Assembly (NCBI GenBank): GCA_947243795.1
Contig: OX365942.1
Location: 310,001 to 374,000, forward strand
Direction of reading: 5' to 3'
DNA length: 64,000 bases
Source: Saccharomyces uvarum
Lineage: Eukaryota; Ascomycota; Saccharomycetes; Saccharomycetales; Saccharomycetaceae
Shown: positions 49,366 through 60,977 of the stretch, one piece after another
Position numbering within the stretch: the stretch's first letter is position 1
Layout: each line of letters starts with the position of its first letter
Translations under genes and position numbers: made by a program
The notes under the pieces: generated by a model
What the model saw: the letters and a program-made list of their open reading frames with translations, nothing else
Told to the model about the DNA's origin: nothing
Databases searched by the model: none

Positions 49366-49609
49366 CGTTCTATTTATCAACTGCACCTGCACTCTGTTCG
49401 ATTTTGCCCACCAGCCCTGACACACCTCTCTTGTAGCCCACCTGTGTGACCTTTTTCACCTCGATCCTTCCTCGATATCGTCTGCACGCCGGATGAAAAA
49501 TTTATGTAAGAGTCATCTTCTCGAAAAGACAATGTGATAAAACAACTGCACTTCTGGCATGGTGGACGGTTATAGCGTCAGCATATATTAGAAAGACGCA
49601 ATACGAAAA
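49366..49609. promoter_or_regulatory. MAS2/THR1 divergent promoter
   Basis: 244 bp between divergent starts. AGAGTCAT (49509-49516) is one base from a Gcn4 site (TGAGTCAT) about 95 bp before THR1, a gene known to be under amino-acid control. Confidence 0.4.
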
Positions 49610-50683
49610 ATGGTTCGTACTTTTAAGATCAAAGTCCCAGCTTCTTCCGCCAATATCGGCCCCGGGTACGATGTTCTTGGTGTCGGTCTTTCTCTGTTCT
49701 TGGAGTTAGAAGTTACTATCGACTCCAGCCTAGCTCACGAGACCAACGACGACCCCAACAACTGTAAGCTGTCCTACACCGAAGACAGTGAAGGTTACTC
49801 CTCCGTTCCACTGCGTTCAGACGCTAATTTGATCACCAGGACTGCGCTATACGTGTTGCGTTGCAACAACGTCAGAAACTTCCCATCCGGGACCAAAATC
49901 CATGTGTCTAACCCAATCCCGCTAGGCCGTGGTTTAGGTTCCTCTGGTGCTGCCGTTGTAGCAGGTGTTATTTTAGGGAATGAAGTCGCCCAGTTGGGGT
50001 TCTCCAAGCAACGTATGTTGGACTATTGTTTGATGATTGAACGTCATCCAGACAACATCACTGCTGCCATGATGGGTGGGTTCTGCGGCTCGTTTCTAAG
50101 GGACCTGACTCCACAAGAGGTGGAGAGACGTGAAATCCCATTGTCTGAGGTGCTTCCAGAACCCTCTGGCGGCGAGGACACTGGACTAGTCCCCCCACTA
50201 CCCCCCACCGACATCGGGAGACACGTCAAATACCAATGGAACCCTGCCATCAAATGTATTGCCATCATCCCACAATTCGAGCTGTCTACCGCTGATTCCA
50301 GAGGCATTCTTCCAAAGGCCTACCCAACGCAAGATTTGGTCTTCAACCTGCAAAGACTGGCCGTATTGACCACTGCTTTGACCATGGACCCACCTAATGC
50401 CGACTTGATCTACCCTGCCATGCAAGACCGCGTCCACCAGCCTTATAGAAAGACACTAATCCCAGGACTCACAGAGATCCTGTCCTGCGTGACCCCCTCC
50501 ACCTACCCAGGTCTTTTAGGTATCTGCTTGTCAGGTGCAGGCCCAACCATCTTGGCCTTGGCTACTGAGAACTTCGAGGATATCTCGCAAGAAATCATCA
50601 ATAGGTTCGTCAAGAATGGTGTCGAGTGCACTTGGAAGCTATTGGAGCCCGCTTACGACGGTGCTAGTGTTGAGCAGCAATGA
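49610..50683 (+). CDS. THR1: Homoserine kinase Thr1
   Basis: Phosphorylates L-homoserine to O-phosphohomoserine with ATP in threonine synthesis, in the cytosol. It has 357 residues, equal to S. cerevisiae Thr1 (YHR025W). It is a GHMP kinase: N-terminal motif KVPASSANIGPGYDVLG, the ATP loop PLGRGLGSSGA at 104-114, and the C-terminal LLGICLSGAGPTILAL motif. All three GHMP motifs are intact. Confidence 0.98.
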   Translation: MVRTFKIKVPASSANIGPGYDVLGVGLSLFLELEVTIDSSLAHETNDDPNNCKLSYTEDSEGYSSVPLRSDANLITRTALYVLRCNNVRNFPSGTKIHVSNPIPLGRGLGSSGAAVVAGVILGNEVAQLGFSKQRMLDYCLMIERHPDNITAAMMGGFCGSFLRDLTPQEVERREIPLSEVLPEPSGGEDTGLVPPLPPTDIGRHVKYQWNPAIKCIAIIPQFELSTADSRGILPKAYPTQDLVFNLQRLAVLTTALTMDPPNADLIYPAMQDRVHQPYRKTLIPGLTEILSCVTPSTYPGLLGICLSGAGPTILALATENFEDISQEIINRFVKNGVECTWKLLEPAYDGASVEQQ

Positions 50684-51003
50684 AAAGCCCTTTAGTATAC
50701 TGCATTAGATACTTATGTAGACCCAATATATACTAAGTTTGACCGTTAACGGTTATTATCCTGAGTCATTCGCAGTTACCCGTCCGCCCTATCTATTTCG
50801 AAAACAAAAAACAAGTGAAAAGACGAAATTTCACAACCATTAAGAAGATAGATACAGGAACGAAGTTGTTTTCGTTCAGTTCTAGAGAGTCCACGTAAAG
50901 CCAGTTGATTGATTTAGTCACTAGTACCATTCAACGTAGACTCCATAAGTGTTTTTTCTCACCGGAAGGCGAATAAGATACAGGAATTAGAGCGCATAAG
51001 ATA
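50684..51003. promoter_or_regulatory. THR1 3' flank and VMA16 promoter
   Basis: 320 bp. Holds TGAGTCA (50762-50768), a Gcn4-type heptamer about 240 bp before VMA16, and a Reb1 site at 50776-50782. No gene. Confidence 0.5.
50776..50782 (+). promoter_or_regulatory. Reb1-like site at VMA16
   Basis: TTACCCG is an exact Reb1 core about 220 bp upstream of VMA16. Such sites often set the nucleosome-free region or block read-through from the upstream gene, here THR1. Confidence 0.5.
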
Positions 51004-51645
51004 ATGAGCAAGGAATCTAAGGATGATGATATGTCATTGGGGAAGTTTTCCTTCACCCACTTCCTATACTACTTGGTGCTAATAATAGTAACAGTGTACG
51101 CTTTGTACAAACTTTTCACTGGACACGGATCCGACATCAATTTTGGGAAGTTCTTATTAAGGACATCCCCTTATATGTGGGCTAATCTTGGTATTGCCCT
51201 TTGTGTAGGCCTAAGTGTCGTTGGTGCAGCATGGGGGATCTTCATCACTGGTTCCTCCATGATTGGGGCCGGTGTGCGTGCTCCAAGAATCACCACCAAG
51301 AATTTGATTTCCATTATTTTCTGTGAAGTGGTTGCTATTTATGGGCTGATTATTGCCATTGTCTTTTCTTCGAAATTGACCGTGGCTACTGCGGAAACCA
51401 TGTACTCGAAATCTAACTTGTACACTGGTTACTCGCTTTTCTGGGCAGGTATCACTGTCGGTGCTTCTAATTTAATTTGTGGTATCGCTGTGGGTATCAC
51501 TGGTGCCACTGCTGCCATTTCCGATGCTGCTGATTCTGCATTGTTTGTCAAGATCTTGGTCATTGAAATTTTCGGGTCCATTCTAGGTTTATTAGGTTTG
51601 ATTGTTGGTTTATTGATGGCTGGTAAAGCTTCCGAATTTCATTAA
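51004..51645 (+). CDS. VMA16: V-ATPase V0 subunit c'' (Vma16/Ppa1)
   Basis: A proteolipid of the membrane ring that carries protons in the vacuolar H+-ATPase. It has 213 residues, as in S. cerevisiae (YHR026W). Five hydrophobic segments are visible. Glu108 in the third ([18 protein letters not shown]) is the proton-carrying acid. The two V-ATPase proteolipid repeats begin near residues 55 and 140 ([20 protein letters not shown] and [20 protein letters not shown]). Confidence 0.97.
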   Translation: MSKESKDDDMSLGKFSFTHFLYYLVLIIVTVYALYKLFTGHGSDINFGKFLLRTSPYMWANLGIALCVGLSVVGAAWGIFITGSSMIGAGVRAPRITTKNLISIIFCEVVAIYGLIIAIVFSSKLTVATAETMYSKSNLYTGYSLFWAGITVGASNLICGIAVGITGATAAISDAADSALFVKILVIEIFGSILGLLGLIVGLLMAGKASEFH

Positions 51646-51929
51646 GCACTCAATTGAGCTTTTCTTTTTCGTTTTCAAACGAGTCCTAGATAAGCACAAC
51701 CACATTTACCAAGTAGATATAAAATGATTTTCAACAAGAAGCATGTATATGTGTATGTGTTCACACATATATGTACACACGTTTTCTTATACTATTGAAA
51801 AATCATATTATACTAGGTAAAAGAAGAAAAAATGTACAACTATATATATATACATATTTATATGTTAAAATGATTTTGTATTTTTTTTTTTTACTATTTT
51901 AGTTTGTGTTCTCTCGTAGCTATTCCGGT
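51646..51929. other. VMA16/RPN1 convergent 3' region
   Basis: 284 bp with alternating TATATG/TACACAC runs and a T12 tract near 51880. Suited to polyadenylation of both genes. No other feature. Confidence 0.5.
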
Positions 51930-54914
51930 TTACTCCTCTTCACGATAATCAGGGTTCTTCTTTAGAATCACCACACCTTCAATATGACGAGTATAACTGA
52001 TGTATTCATCAGTCTCTAGTTCTGCTCTTTCACCATGATTTAATAAGACTGGTGTAGATTGTGTAATCCAACCAGTGATCTTTTTTGGTCTACCTGCTTG
52101 TCCAACAGTCTCCACTGCTTGTCCAACACGTACATTGACCTTTATTGGCTCTCCTTCATCATTTAATGCTAAAATGAATTTTGGCCTTATACCGGCATTC
52201 AACATGTAGAACAATTGATGATGCTTCAACATAAAACTTGGCGATACTAACCCAACTGCAGTGGTTAAGATTGATGCTAATGTGACTTTATTCAAAACGT
52301 GAGCGTCATTAAACACGTCCAATGTCATAGTACCTTTTCCTAAATGCAATAGCCCTTGTGCTAATCTTGTGATGAATAAAGCATCTTGTTCACGTGAGTA
52401 ATAACTTGCTAACTGTCTCAACAGTTGGGCTAATCTTGCGTTGTTAGTACCAGCACCACATAGACCCATGGCAAAAATAGAATTCATTGAAACATCTAAA
52501 TCAGCATCATGTGAGAAACGTGTTAAGGTGTCGAAAACCTTCATTTGTGGATCAGATACAGAAACAAGACCCATTGCCAAAGGTACCATACGACGGATGT
52601 GTTCATTACCGTAATGCATTAAATGACCAAAATGACGCAAAGACATTTCTTTACCAATATCTTCACCAAGGGCAATCAAAGCAATACCCAAAACAGCATA
52701 AGCAAGCTCATCGACTACACCTGCTTCCTTTTCTTCTTCCTCGTCTTCATTTTTTTCATCTGTAGAGGTGTCTTTGTCGGTAGACTTTCCCTTTTCTCCG
52801 TCTTCAACTTTTTTCTCTTCACTTTCCAAAGTTTCGTCAGACTTCTTTTCTGTGACTTCAGTCTTGATTTCGATTTCTTCTCCTTCAGCATCAACGTCCA
52901 TTTCGTCGACTTCACTTTCAACTTCTTCATTCTTAGCAGCTTCATTCAATTGCTCACCCAAGAAATCACTTATACTGTTAGTTTGTCCTTCAGTATCTTC
53001 TTCTTCATCAGCATCTTCTTCATCCTTTACGTTCTTGGGAGTTAAACGATGCAACAAGTCTTGAATTAGCAAAACATCACCTGTGCCGGTATAAGCGCAT
53101 GAACCAACCAAAACTTCAATAGCTGAAGTCATTGGATGTTCGATAGCACTAATAGTTTCTAAAACATCATCTACTTGTTCACCTTGTCCCATGTAAAGGA
53201 TACCCAATGCAAGCGCCAGGAATCTGACCCAGTCAGTCTTCAGTTCGATAGGCGTACGCTCTAAAAAGTTGTCCATAATAGAAGTTGTGATATCACCATT
53301 ACAAGTACCAACAAAAACATGAGATAGAGCTAATGAAGCCATAGCTGCAGTTTCAATAGGCGAATCGGTGGATGCAGCGATTGGTAACAATAATCCCAAC
53401 ACTTCATCATTCTTACTACCGGCGAATGCAATGCCTAGACCAAGAATAGCCGCGGAACTGATTTTAACGTCTGGATTAGTAACATAATCTTGCAAAAGCA
53501 GCAAAGCTGGTTCAACTTCACCATCATGCACACCTGAAGCGGAAATACCAATACCTAATAATGCACCCGCTTTAACTTCTGGTTCGTCAACGTATAAGTA
53601 TTTATCTAATTGTTGTAAACCATCCAAGTTCCACTGGTATATAGATCCAATACTTGCCACTGCAGAAGTCATACCATCACCTTTAGTTTTATAAACCCAG
53701 TTATCATTATCTACAATCAGCTTATCGTTACAATATCCTAAGTTTAGGAACCCATTGACGAATGACGAAGCCAAGTTCTGTTGGGCAGAATCTAGGCCAG
53801 CACTTGAAAATACGGATTTAGAGTTATCCAAATGACTTTTATAGATGTCTTCTGGAACCTTTGGAACAGTTAAATTCAATTCTTTAGCGAGATATAAAAA
53901 GTGTTCTGACAACTTACCATTACCAATTATATCCTGCACACCCTCGTATTCGAATGACGTCTTTTGTGCAGCTAAAATGTACGCTAATTGTTTATGCATT
54001 ACTGGATCACTAGTAGCATCAAAAACGGATCTGATCATATCTTCTTCTCCTAATCTAACTGCCAAGGCAACTGCATCTGTTAGTTCGTTTTGAGACAGAT
54101 AAATGGAATATGCGGTTTTCAAAAATGCAACGTCTTCAGGAGGGGGCAAAAGCGGAACACATGCGACCATGTATTGACAAACTCTTTGGAAAGTGTTTTC
54201 ATCTACGAATTGGGGTAGTTTATCGATAGATTCAATTTCTAAGAGTAAGTCTACAGCATCTTCTTCACCGTTGTGTTTCAAAAAATACGGGACGATATCT
54301 AAACATAGACGTAAGATATCTTCCTTGGAGAAATCGAATCCAGCTTTGGTCAAAGATTCCTCGCTTTTAGATTCCTCGGAGGATGTCTCATCTTCAGCAT
54401 CCTTTTCCACTTGATCATTGTATACTTCACCAATCTCTAAAGCCAAATGACGGATATATTCATGACCCCAGCTTTCGAAATCAGACACGTTAGAAAGCAA
54501 TCTATATCTCAAAGAATCATCCTTACCATCTTCAGAGTATGTCATGGCTAGGATGGACAAGACATCTGCTAAAGAAGACTTCAAACTCGAATCCGTCCAT
54601 TTATCGTAAATAGCACATAAGTCTGGGTATGTGGGACGAAGAAATTTTAAAGGTTTGGGAACCGCGGTCATAGAACTTGTAGAGTTTTTGATGGATTCCT
54701 TTAGGGCATTCAAGGACGCATCATACAAAGATGTGTCGTCCTCTTTCAGTCTCTCGACAAGTAGCTCCAAATCTGCTTTAAGCTTCGCATCTTCTTCAGA
54801 TAGCTGCTCCTCTTCCTCCTTCTTTTTATCCTTCTTGCTGGAAGTTTGCTTTTCGGCATTTATCTGCGGTTGTTCATCAATAGTCTGTTGTTTCTTATCA
54901 CTTTCGTCCACCAT
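51930..54914 (-). CDS. RPN1: 26S proteasome base subunit Rpn1
   Basis: The large non-ATPase subunit of the 19S base. It docks ubiquitin and ubiquitin-like shuttle proteins (Rad23, Dsk2) and Ubp6. It has 994 residues (993 in S. cerevisiae, YHR027C). A Lys/Glu-rich N-terminus is followed by helical repeats. The toroid of proteasome/cyclosome (PC) repeats is clear ([73 protein letters not shown]). A long acidic insert with runs of Glu and Asp (about 620-720) splits the repeats, as in the orthologue. The C-terminus ends DYREEE. A PACE element lies upstream. Confidence 0.97.
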   Translation of the reverse strand: MVDESDKKQQTIDEQPQINAEKQTSSKKDKKKEEEEQLSEEDAKLKADLELLVERLKEDDTSLYDASLNALKESIKNSTSSMTAVPKPLKFLRPTYPDLCAIYDKWTDSSLKSSLADVLSILAMTYSEDGKDDSLRYRLLSNVSDFESWGHEYIRHLALEIGEVYNDQVEKDAEDETSSEESKSEESLTKAGFDFSKEDILRLCLDIVPYFLKHNGEEDAVDLLLEIESIDKLPQFVDENTFQRVCQYMVACVPLLPPPEDVAFLKTAYSIYLSQNELTDAVALAVRLGEEDMIRSVFDATSDPVMHKQLAYILAAQKTSFEYEGVQDIIGNGKLSEHFLYLAKELNLTVPKVPEDIYKSHLDNSKSVFSSAGLDSAQQNLASSFVNGFLNLGYCNDKLIVDNDNWVYKTKGDGMTSAVASIGSIYQWNLDGLQQLDKYLYVDEPEVKAGALLGIGISASGVHDGEVEPALLLLQDYVTNPDVKISSAAILGLGIAFAGSKNDEVLGLLLPIAASTDSPIETAAMASLALSHVFVGTCNGDITTSIMDNFLERTPIELKTDWVRFLALALGILYMGQGEQVDDVLETISAIEHPMTSAIEVLVGSCAYTGTGDVLLIQDLLHRLTPKNVKDEEDADEEEDTEGQTNSISDFLGEQLNEAAKNEEVESEVDEMDVDAEGEEIEIKTEVTEKKSDETLESEEKKVEDGEKGKSTDKDTSTDEKNEDEEEEKEAGVVDELAYAVLGIALIALGEDIGKEMSLRHFGHLMHYGNEHIRRMVPLAMGLVSVSDPQMKVFDTLTRFSHDADLDVSMNSIFAMGLCGAGTNNARLAQLLRQLASYYSREQDALFITRLAQGLLHLGKGTMTLDVFNDAHVLNKVTLASILTTAVGLVSPSFMLKHHQLFYMLNAGIRPKFILALNDEGEPIKVNVRVGQAVETVGQAGRPKKITGWITQSTPVLLNHGERAELETDEYISYTRHIEGVVILKKNPDYREEE

Positions 54915-55177
54915 TTCTTTGAGATTGTTTTTCTATCTTTCACTGATCTCAAAATGGTATCAATGGTCGAATATATATGATGAAGAATTGCAGATCTAAC
55001 AAGATTGCTTAATTGCTTATACCCTTCTTTACCAAATTTCGCACTCGCCTTTTGCCACCGTGGGACACATCGCGTTATACGGAGTAAGCTCTACCGGACC
55101 TGATATGAGTTATACAAAGTATGTAGACATAATTATGTTTATAAAAGTCTTTATAATATCAGCGGCCAATGTTTGAT
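54915..55177. promoter_or_regulatory. RPN1 promoter / DAP2 3' region
   Basis: 263 bp between tandem genes. Holds the PACE site and TA-rich DNA next to the RPN1 start. Nothing else noted. Confidence 0.5.
55051..55059 (-). promoter_or_regulatory. PACE element (Rpn4 site) of RPN1
   Basis: The minus strand reads GGTGGCAAA, the exact proteasome-associated control element bound by Rpn4. It is about 140 bp upstream of the RPN1 ATG, the usual place in proteasome genes. Confidence 0.9.
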
Positions 55178-57634
55178 TTACTTGGTAAACTCCCCGTTGA
55201 AGGCATGCTTTGCCCAAGCGAGTAGCTTGTCGAAAACGATCACATTCGCGTTGTGATATCTTATACTGTGGTCAGAATCAGGGAAGACATGAACATCGTA
55301 GTTTTCGACACCGTTCAAGTTCAAAAGGTCTAGAAACTTCAGAGAGTTTTGGAAGTGAACATTATCATCTCCTGTACCGTGCATCAATAAGAACCTGTTT
55401 GCTTGGGCCAAAGCAGTGACATTGTGAACACTTGATTCCACGTACCCGTCAAAGTTTTCTTGAGGAGTGTGCATATATCTTTCGGTATAGACAGAATCGT
55501 AGAATCTCCAGTCGGTTACAGGTGCAACAGACATCCCGTACTTAAAATGTTCTCCCGCGTCCTTTTCCAAGGTCTTTAGAGTCAAATATCCCCCATACGA
55601 CCAACCAAATAAGGAAATCTTTTGCGAGTCAACAAAACTCAGGGAACCATACAAGGAAGCTGCGGATATTTGGTCACGGGCCTCGTAATCGCCAAGCTTA
55701 TCGCGGACAAGTGATCTAAAGCTTTGGCCCTTGAAACCAGTACCACGTCCATCGACAACCACCACAATTGCGTTTAATTGTGAAGCAACGATCTCATTGA
55801 AGCCTACAGAAAATGTCTTGATGACTTGCTGAGAATTTGGGCCACCATATGCAAAGAAAAAAACAGGATAATAATCCCTTAACGTTTTATCAAAATCATT
55901 TGGAAGGATTTCGTACGAATTCACCAATATGTCCGCTCCCGATTCATCCTTACCCAAATTCAACTCCTGGAATGATTTTATGGGAATCGAATAATCTGCT
56001 AAATTTTTGCTGATTTCTTCGTTCCTCTCCAAATAGTATAACGTTTTGCCTAAAATATTACCTTCAGTTTGTACGTCTGTATTGTGTGAATGAAAATCAA
56101 TGATTTTTTGGTATGGAACATCGGGTCCCTTATAGGTGAGTAAACCAAATCTCCTACCTGAAGAAAAGGATATATCGAATACACCTTCTTTGAAAATATC
56201 ACTAACCGGAAGCATCCGGTTTGGCGCCTGGAAATCTCTATAGTGAAGGTGGCGCTCGGTTGAGTGCTTTTGCGTGGAAATAAAATAGAGACGATTAATT
56301 TTTGAATCAAAGGCAAGTGGTCCATTAACTACCTCCCATTCTCCACTTGTCAGTACTTTATAATGCGAGCTATTACTATTTTCAAAGTAGGCTAAGTGAT
56401 TATAACCATTTATTGGTAGAATATCGACATAACCATTATGAGGTCTACCAAGCGTTTCATTTGCTGGAATAAAGAGAGTACTATGGGTAATCTCCCACCA
56501 CCCCCCATGGGCACTTTCATTTCTCACAACGTGTGAGGATTTTGCATTCGTGTCTACCAAAAATACCGTTAGCATATCCGAGGAACGATCAGTGGTCTTA
56601 ACCAAAACGTCACCATCTCCGACCCATGTGAGTTCAGTAATCAATATACTTGAATGCTTTCCATCTCCGTTAACCCTAGGATGGTACGACGATTCATCTT
56701 TCATACTGTAGACCCACAGCTCAGCGTGAGGATTCGGTGTACCACTCTTTGGATACTTAATGCTACGCATTTCTGGATACACATCTTTATCATTTTGGAC
56801 ATAATAGGGAATAATGAACTCGCCAACTTCTGATTCATCGATCTTTAAAAACGCCAGGTAATCACCAGTTGGTGACCACCACAAAGCTTTGTCGTCCTCA
56901 AAGACTTCTTCCTCGTAGACCCAATCTGGCTTACCGTTAAAGAGGAAGGAACTTCCGTCATCAGTCACAGCCCTTATAGTTTTTTTCAATGCCGTAGAAT
57001 AAATGTATATATTGTTATCTTGCACATACGCGATATCTTTAGAATTAGGGGACCATATGGCCAAGGCTACATCGTTTCCAATCAAGTCAAATGAAGAACT
57101 TTCTTCATTGTAGACAAAATAAGAACCGAAAGTGGAGTGCCTCCAATTTTGGACACTGTTTGTCCTGATTAACAGTTGTTTAAGGTCCGGAGATGCTGTC
57201 ATTGACTGGACAGTGAGGTTTTGGCCATTGTGGATAAAGGTTTTCCCCTTCAAAAGAACGTTATGATATGAATCTTCGTAAACAGATTTAACCACATAAC
57301 TATCGTTTATAAAAGTAACATAGAGACCCAAGTCACTCTCTTCCGTTCCAATGGCATTAATCCACTGCAGTTCATGGTATTTGGGTTGGAATGTATTGTT
57401 CCTAACGTTAGCAAATGATACTTTTAATTTCCCATCCTTTGTGTAGTCAGGGTTGGGTTCGTGATAACCTGGCGTGCTCGAATGATACGGTATACTTTTT
57501 AGCAATAAAACTGTACCCCATATCAGGAACACGAGAATTATTCCGACTCTTATGAGTCTATCTAACAATTGCTTTCTTTTTGAACTGAACAACTCATCGG
57601 GAATGCGCTCTACTTCTTCTTCACCGCCCTCCAT
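55178..57634 (-). CDS. DAP2: Vacuolar dipeptidyl aminopeptidase B (Dap2)
   Basis: A type II vacuolar membrane serine peptidase that removes X-Pro or X-Ala dipeptides. It has 818 residues, as in S. cerevisiae (YHR028C). A short cytosolic tail precedes one membrane anchor at about 25-48 (LIRVGIILVFLIWGTVLLL). A beta-propeller domain follows (about 100-560). The C-terminal hydrolase domain has Ser679 in GWSYGG, an Asp at about 756 in GTGDDNVH, and His789 in DSDHS, a complete S9 triad. Several N-glycosylation sequons lie in the lumenal part. Confidence 0.97.
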   Translation of the reverse strand: MEGGEEEVERIPDELFSSKRKQLLDRLIRVGIILVFLIWGTVLLLKSIPYHSSTPGYHEPNPDYTKDGKLKVSFANVRNNTFQPKYHELQWINAIGTEESDLGLYVTFINDSYVVKSVYEDSYHNVLLKGKTFIHNGQNLTVQSMTASPDLKQLLIRTNSVQNWRHSTFGSYFVYNEESSSFDLIGNDVALAIWSPNSKDIAYVQDNNIYIYSTALKKTIRAVTDDGSSFLFNGKPDWVYEEEVFEDDKALWWSPTGDYLAFLKIDESEVGEFIIPYYVQNDKDVYPEMRSIKYPKSGTPNPHAELWVYSMKDESSYHPRVNGDGKHSSILITELTWVGDGDVLVKTTDRSSDMLTVFLVDTNAKSSHVVRNESAHGGWWEITHSTLFIPANETLGRPHNGYVDILPINGYNHLAYFENSNSSHYKVLTSGEWEVVNGPLAFDSKINRLYFISTQKHSTERHLHYRDFQAPNRMLPVSDIFKEGVFDISFSSGRRFGLLTYKGPDVPYQKIIDFHSHNTDVQTEGNILGKTLYYLERNEEISKNLADYSIPIKSFQELNLGKDESGADILVNSYEILPNDFDKTLRDYYPVFFFAYGGPNSQQVIKTFSVGFNEIVASQLNAIVVVVDGRGTGFKGQSFRSLVRDKLGDYEARDQISAASLYGSLSFVDSQKISLFGWSYGGYLTLKTLEKDAGEHFKYGMSVAPVTDWRFYDSVYTERYMHTPQENFDGYVESSVHNVTALAQANRFLLMHGTGDDNVHFQNSLKFLDLLNLNGVENYDVHVFPDSDHSIRYHNANVIVFDKLLAWAKHAFNGEFTK

Positions 57635-57872
57635 AGCTAAGTCAAATTTAATTTATACTGTAAAAATACGAATCGTATATAGCACTGATATCAACACTGG
57701 TGGTCCATGCTAGAATAAAAGCGTTTATTGATAAGAGAAGTGATAGTAACCCCTGTCTGTTAACCTTTGCATTGCGCGCTCGGCATTGTTGTAAGGAAAA
57801 AAATCCGGAGATTATTTATACATTAAAAAGAATATTATATAACATCCTCAAAAGAGTTATGTAGTCAACATT
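57635..57872. other. DAP2 promoter / YHI9 3' region
   Basis: 238 bp between tandem genes. No assigned site. Confidence 0.4.
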
Positions 57873-58757
57873 TCATAGTGTAATTTTGCCATTGACAACA
57901 GTGATCGCATGGCCCGCTACATGGTACGAAGTGTTGCCGTCAGCTTCTTTCATAATGGTAGCTTCAATATGGCCATCCCTTCCCAATCTTCCACCTTGAG
58001 AAATGGTAATCTTCGTGGTTTCTTCGAACTTGTAGAGCTCTTGTAAATATCTCGCAAGTGCCACCGAACCACTTCCGCAAACAGGGTCTTCATCGATCGT
58101 GTCCACCGGACAAAACGCCCTTATTTCATATGAGTTTCTAACTGTTGCATTCTTTTTAGGGCCCGCCAAAATAACCCCACTATGTTCATTCTGTTTTGAT
58201 TGCTCTGTGATCATAGCGAAGTTCGGATTGGCATTGAAACAGGTTTCTGCGTCATTTACTAGGGCTACAACCCAGTTTGGTCCAGTGCGCAACAGTGCTG
58301 GAGCCGCAATGAATTTTAAGCCAAGTGATTGTTCGTAACCAGTAATGACTTCATCGGATATACCTTCGAAGTCGAATAACGCGGCTTTAAAGCTAATCAG
58401 TCCCTCATTGATTGTTAATGAGATAGCTCCAGCTTTGCATTCTTGGACGAGCGAAGTTGCAGTGGTATTTTTTGTAAACTCAAGGAAAGCATTACAAGAA
58501 CCAATAGTTGGATGGCCCGCAAACGGCAATTCAATTTGTGGGGTGAAGATTCTTAATTTGTAGTCGTACCTTTCATCAGATGGCTTAAATAGAAAGGTCG
58601 TTTCTGACAGGTTTGTCCAATTGGCAATTGCTTGTAATTGCTCTTGAGTGACTTCACTTTCGTCGGTATCCAAGAAGTTTATCACCGCAACTGGGTTTCC
58701 TTTAAACGGAACTTCAGTGAATACATCGACTTGCTTAAAAGGCACTGTTAAACTCAT
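57873..58757 (-). CDS. YHI9: PhzF-family isomerase-like protein Yhi9
   Basis: A 294-residue protein of the PhzF phenazine-biosynthesis-like family, equal in length to S. cerevisiae Yhi9 (YHR029C), whose substrate is unknown. Two like halves are expected. Typical features are [14 protein letters not shown] near the start, [11 protein letters not shown] (the conserved catalytic Glu region), [11 protein letters not shown], and [15 protein letters not shown] in the second half. All are intact, so the isomerase core should fold. A cytosolic role is likely; a link to the unfolded-protein response has been reported for the yeast gene. Confidence 0.93.
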   Translation of the reverse strand: MSLTVPFKQVDVFTEVPFKGNPVAVINFLDTDESEVTQEQLQAIANWTNLSETTFLFKPSDERYDYKLRIFTPQIELPFAGHPTIGSCNAFLEFTKNTTATSLVQECKAGAISLTINEGLISFKAALFDFEGISDEVITGYEQSLGLKFIAAPALLRTGPNWVVALVNDAETCFNANPNFAMITEQSKQNEHSGVILAGPKKNATVRNSYEIRAFCPVDTIDEDPVCGSGSVALARYLQELYKFEETTKITISQGGRLGRDGHIEATIMKEADGNTSYHVAGHAITVVNGKITL

Positions 58758-59067
58758 GTTTTAGGCTTGTGGTTCTACCTTTCTCATATTTGTAACATAT
58801 GAAGGGAAGGCTAATATCGAGTTTTCTTAGAGCAGCTTTTAAGTGAATGCAATTTACTTATGACTAAGCATGAAATGGCAAAAAAAAAAAAGATTAAAGA
58901 TAACAAGATTCCGCGGAAAATGTAGGATGCGTGGGCGATTTAAATGATTCCATCACATATGAACTACAATTACAAGAGCCTGTATATATGCGTACGCGCG
59001 TGTATACATCTATGAGTTCATCTACATAGTCATTGCATAGATTTATTTATTTTGTTTCCTTTGCATT
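58758..59067. other. YHI9 promoter / SLT2 3' region
   Basis: 310 bp. It has an A11 tract near 58880 and alternating pyrimidine-purine GTATATATGCGTACGCGCG near 58981, which could adopt Z-DNA-like structure. No gene. Confidence 0.4.
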
Positions 59068-60495
59068 TTAGAAATACTTTCTATCTAAACCAAATTCCAG
59101 TTCTCTTTCAAGATCTAGAAATGTATCATTATCATCTTGAGAAGGGATTTCAGGAGTGGCCCCAGGAGCAGACCTAATCTCCATCATATTTTCATGAGGT
59201 CGAGGAGGGAAATCTGTATCATGCCCTGGCAAGTTTTGGGAGTGGATACCAAATGACTCTTGCTGTGGTGGAACAGAATTTGAAGGTGCAGCCATTTGTT
59301 TCGAGTATCCTTCTTCAGCCATTTCCATGTTTCCATTATTTGTTTCTGGGATTCGCTGTTGTTGCTGTTGTTGCTGTTGTTGCTTTTGCTCTTCTAATAA
59401 TGGTTGTCTCACAAACTGTCTGAAATCTTGCACTTCTTGTATAACCATTTGTTTTAAGTCCTCCATATCGTTAACGGATTCAAAACTAAACTCAAATTTT
59501 TCACTACAAACAGGTTCGTCCGCTGGATCGTGCCATATAGACAAGTAAGGGTGTTCTAGGGCCTCATCAACGGTCATTCTCTTTTGAGGATCAAACGCGA
59601 GCATTTTCTCTAAAAGATCCAATGCTTGTGAATTAGCATTTGGGTATAAGTTAATGAAAGGTACTTTTGGAATAAATCCTAATTGGTGAATGTAATCTTG
59701 AACATTTTTAGAACCAATTCTCCTCAAAGTCTCATCTGGAGGTGTTCCCAAGACTTGTAATATTTGGTTCAATTGGTTAACGTAATCTTTCCCCTTGAAG
59801 ACGGGCTTTCCACCAAGGAACTCTGCTAAAATACAACCTGCTGACCATACGTCAATTGCCTTAGTATAACCTTGATAACTCAACATGATTTCTGGAGCTC
59901 TATACCATCTGGTGGCTACGTACTCCGTAAGAAATTGACTGTTCTCCACCGGATTTTCAGAGTACCCTCTTGCTAATCCAAAATCACAGATTTTCAATTG
60001 ACAATCGGCGTTAACAAGTAAGTTACCGGGCTTCAAATCACGGTGCAGGACATCTGCGGAATGAATATATTTCAAACCACACAGTATTTGGTATGTGAAA
60101 CTTTGGTAGTGGGCATCTGTCAAAGGCTGGCCAGATTTGATGATTTGGTGCATGTCACACTCCATAAGTTCTTCATAAAGGTAAAGACCATTGATAGTGC
60201 CGTCTGAGTAAAAAACAATATCCATGTCGTAAAGACATGTTATGTTCTTATGGCCTCTAAAATGCCTCAATAGTTTTAGTTCACGTAATGATCTCTTACA
60301 CAGTAAAGTTTTTGAAAACACATTCGTCACTTTCTTTATGGCCACCGTGGTATCTTCAGCAGCTTCTGCAAACCGTGCTGAACACACTATACCATAAGCC
60401 CCATGTCCTATTTCTTTGATGAGCTGAAACCTCTTATCTACACTAAAGTCCTGGTTGAAAACTTTGAAAGTATGTCTCTCTATCTTGTCAGTCAT
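59068..60495 (-). CDS. SLT2: Cell-wall integrity MAP kinase Slt2/Mpk1
   Basis: The MAP kinase of the Pkc1 pathway, activated by Mkk1/2 and acting on Rlm1 and SBF. It has 475 residues (484 in S. cerevisiae, YHR030C). Kinase domain about 23-318: glycine loop GHGAYG, VAIKK lysine, [10 protein letters not shown] catalytic loop, DFGLAR, and the activation motif Thr190-Glu-Tyr192. A polyglutamine run of ten follows near residue 370, shorter than in S. cerevisiae, which explains most of the length difference. The C-terminal tail [14 protein letters not shown] is conserved. Its upstream activator WSC1 lies at the other end of this window. Confidence 0.98.
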   Translation of the reverse strand: MTDKIERHTFKVFNQDFSVDKRFQLIKEIGHGAYGIVCSARFAEAAEDTTVAIKKVTNVFSKTLLCKRSLRELKLLRHFRGHKNITCLYDMDIVFYSDGTINGLYLYEELMECDMHQIIKSGQPLTDAHYQSFTYQILCGLKYIHSADVLHRDLKPGNLLVNADCQLKICDFGLARGYSENPVENSQFLTEYVATRWYRAPEIMLSYQGYTKAIDVWSAGCILAEFLGGKPVFKGKDYVNQLNQILQVLGTPPDETLRRIGSKNVQDYIHQLGFIPKVPFINLYPNANSQALDLLEKMLAFDPQKRMTVDEALEHPYLSIWHDPADEPVCSEKFEFSFESVNDMEDLKQMVIQEVQDFRQFVRQPLLEEQKQQQQQQQQQRIPETNNGNMEMAEEGYSKQMAAPSNSVPPQQESFGIHSQNLPGHDTDFPPRPHENMMEIRSAPGATPEIPSQDDNDTFLDLERELEFGLDRKYF

Positions 60496-60977
60496 CTCCC
60501 AAAATTGTTATATGCGCCCTTTAACCTCTTTACGATTTCGACAACCTTAGCAAGAAAATATCGGGAGTGTTTAAATTTGAAACCTGAACACGCAATATCT
60601 TTAATATATATGTATATTCCACACCGGGTCTTCGATCAAACTTAATTGCTTGTGTCGAATCTCACTTTCTTCACTATTTATTTGGCTTTTTCTTGGCTGG
60701 ATCTCCTTTTCCAATTTCTATTTTTAACATTGAGAGTTACCATCATCCAGTCTCAGTCTAGCCTACATTTCGTAGTTTGAAAAAAACAAAAAAAAGGTAA
60801 AAATCGCCGCATACGTAGGCTTAGTTAAGAGATGTCTCACCAAATGGATGTTTCATGAATCCATTGGCTTAAACAGCCAGACGTACCTTTCAGAAGTTAT
60901 GTAGAAGATAAAACAGAAATATAAAAAAAGAAACTACGTATGGGTTGGGTTGTCCATCTGCAATTGGCTCCCGCAAA
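60496..60977. promoter_or_regulatory. SLT2 promoter / RRM3 3' region
   Basis: 480 bp. CTATTTTTAA at 60718-60727 is one base off the Rlm1 MADS-box consensus (CTAWWWWTAG), about 225 bp upstream of SLT2. Rlm1 is a known Slt2 target and activates SLT2 transcription, so a feedback site here is plausible. No gene seen. Confidence 0.4.
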
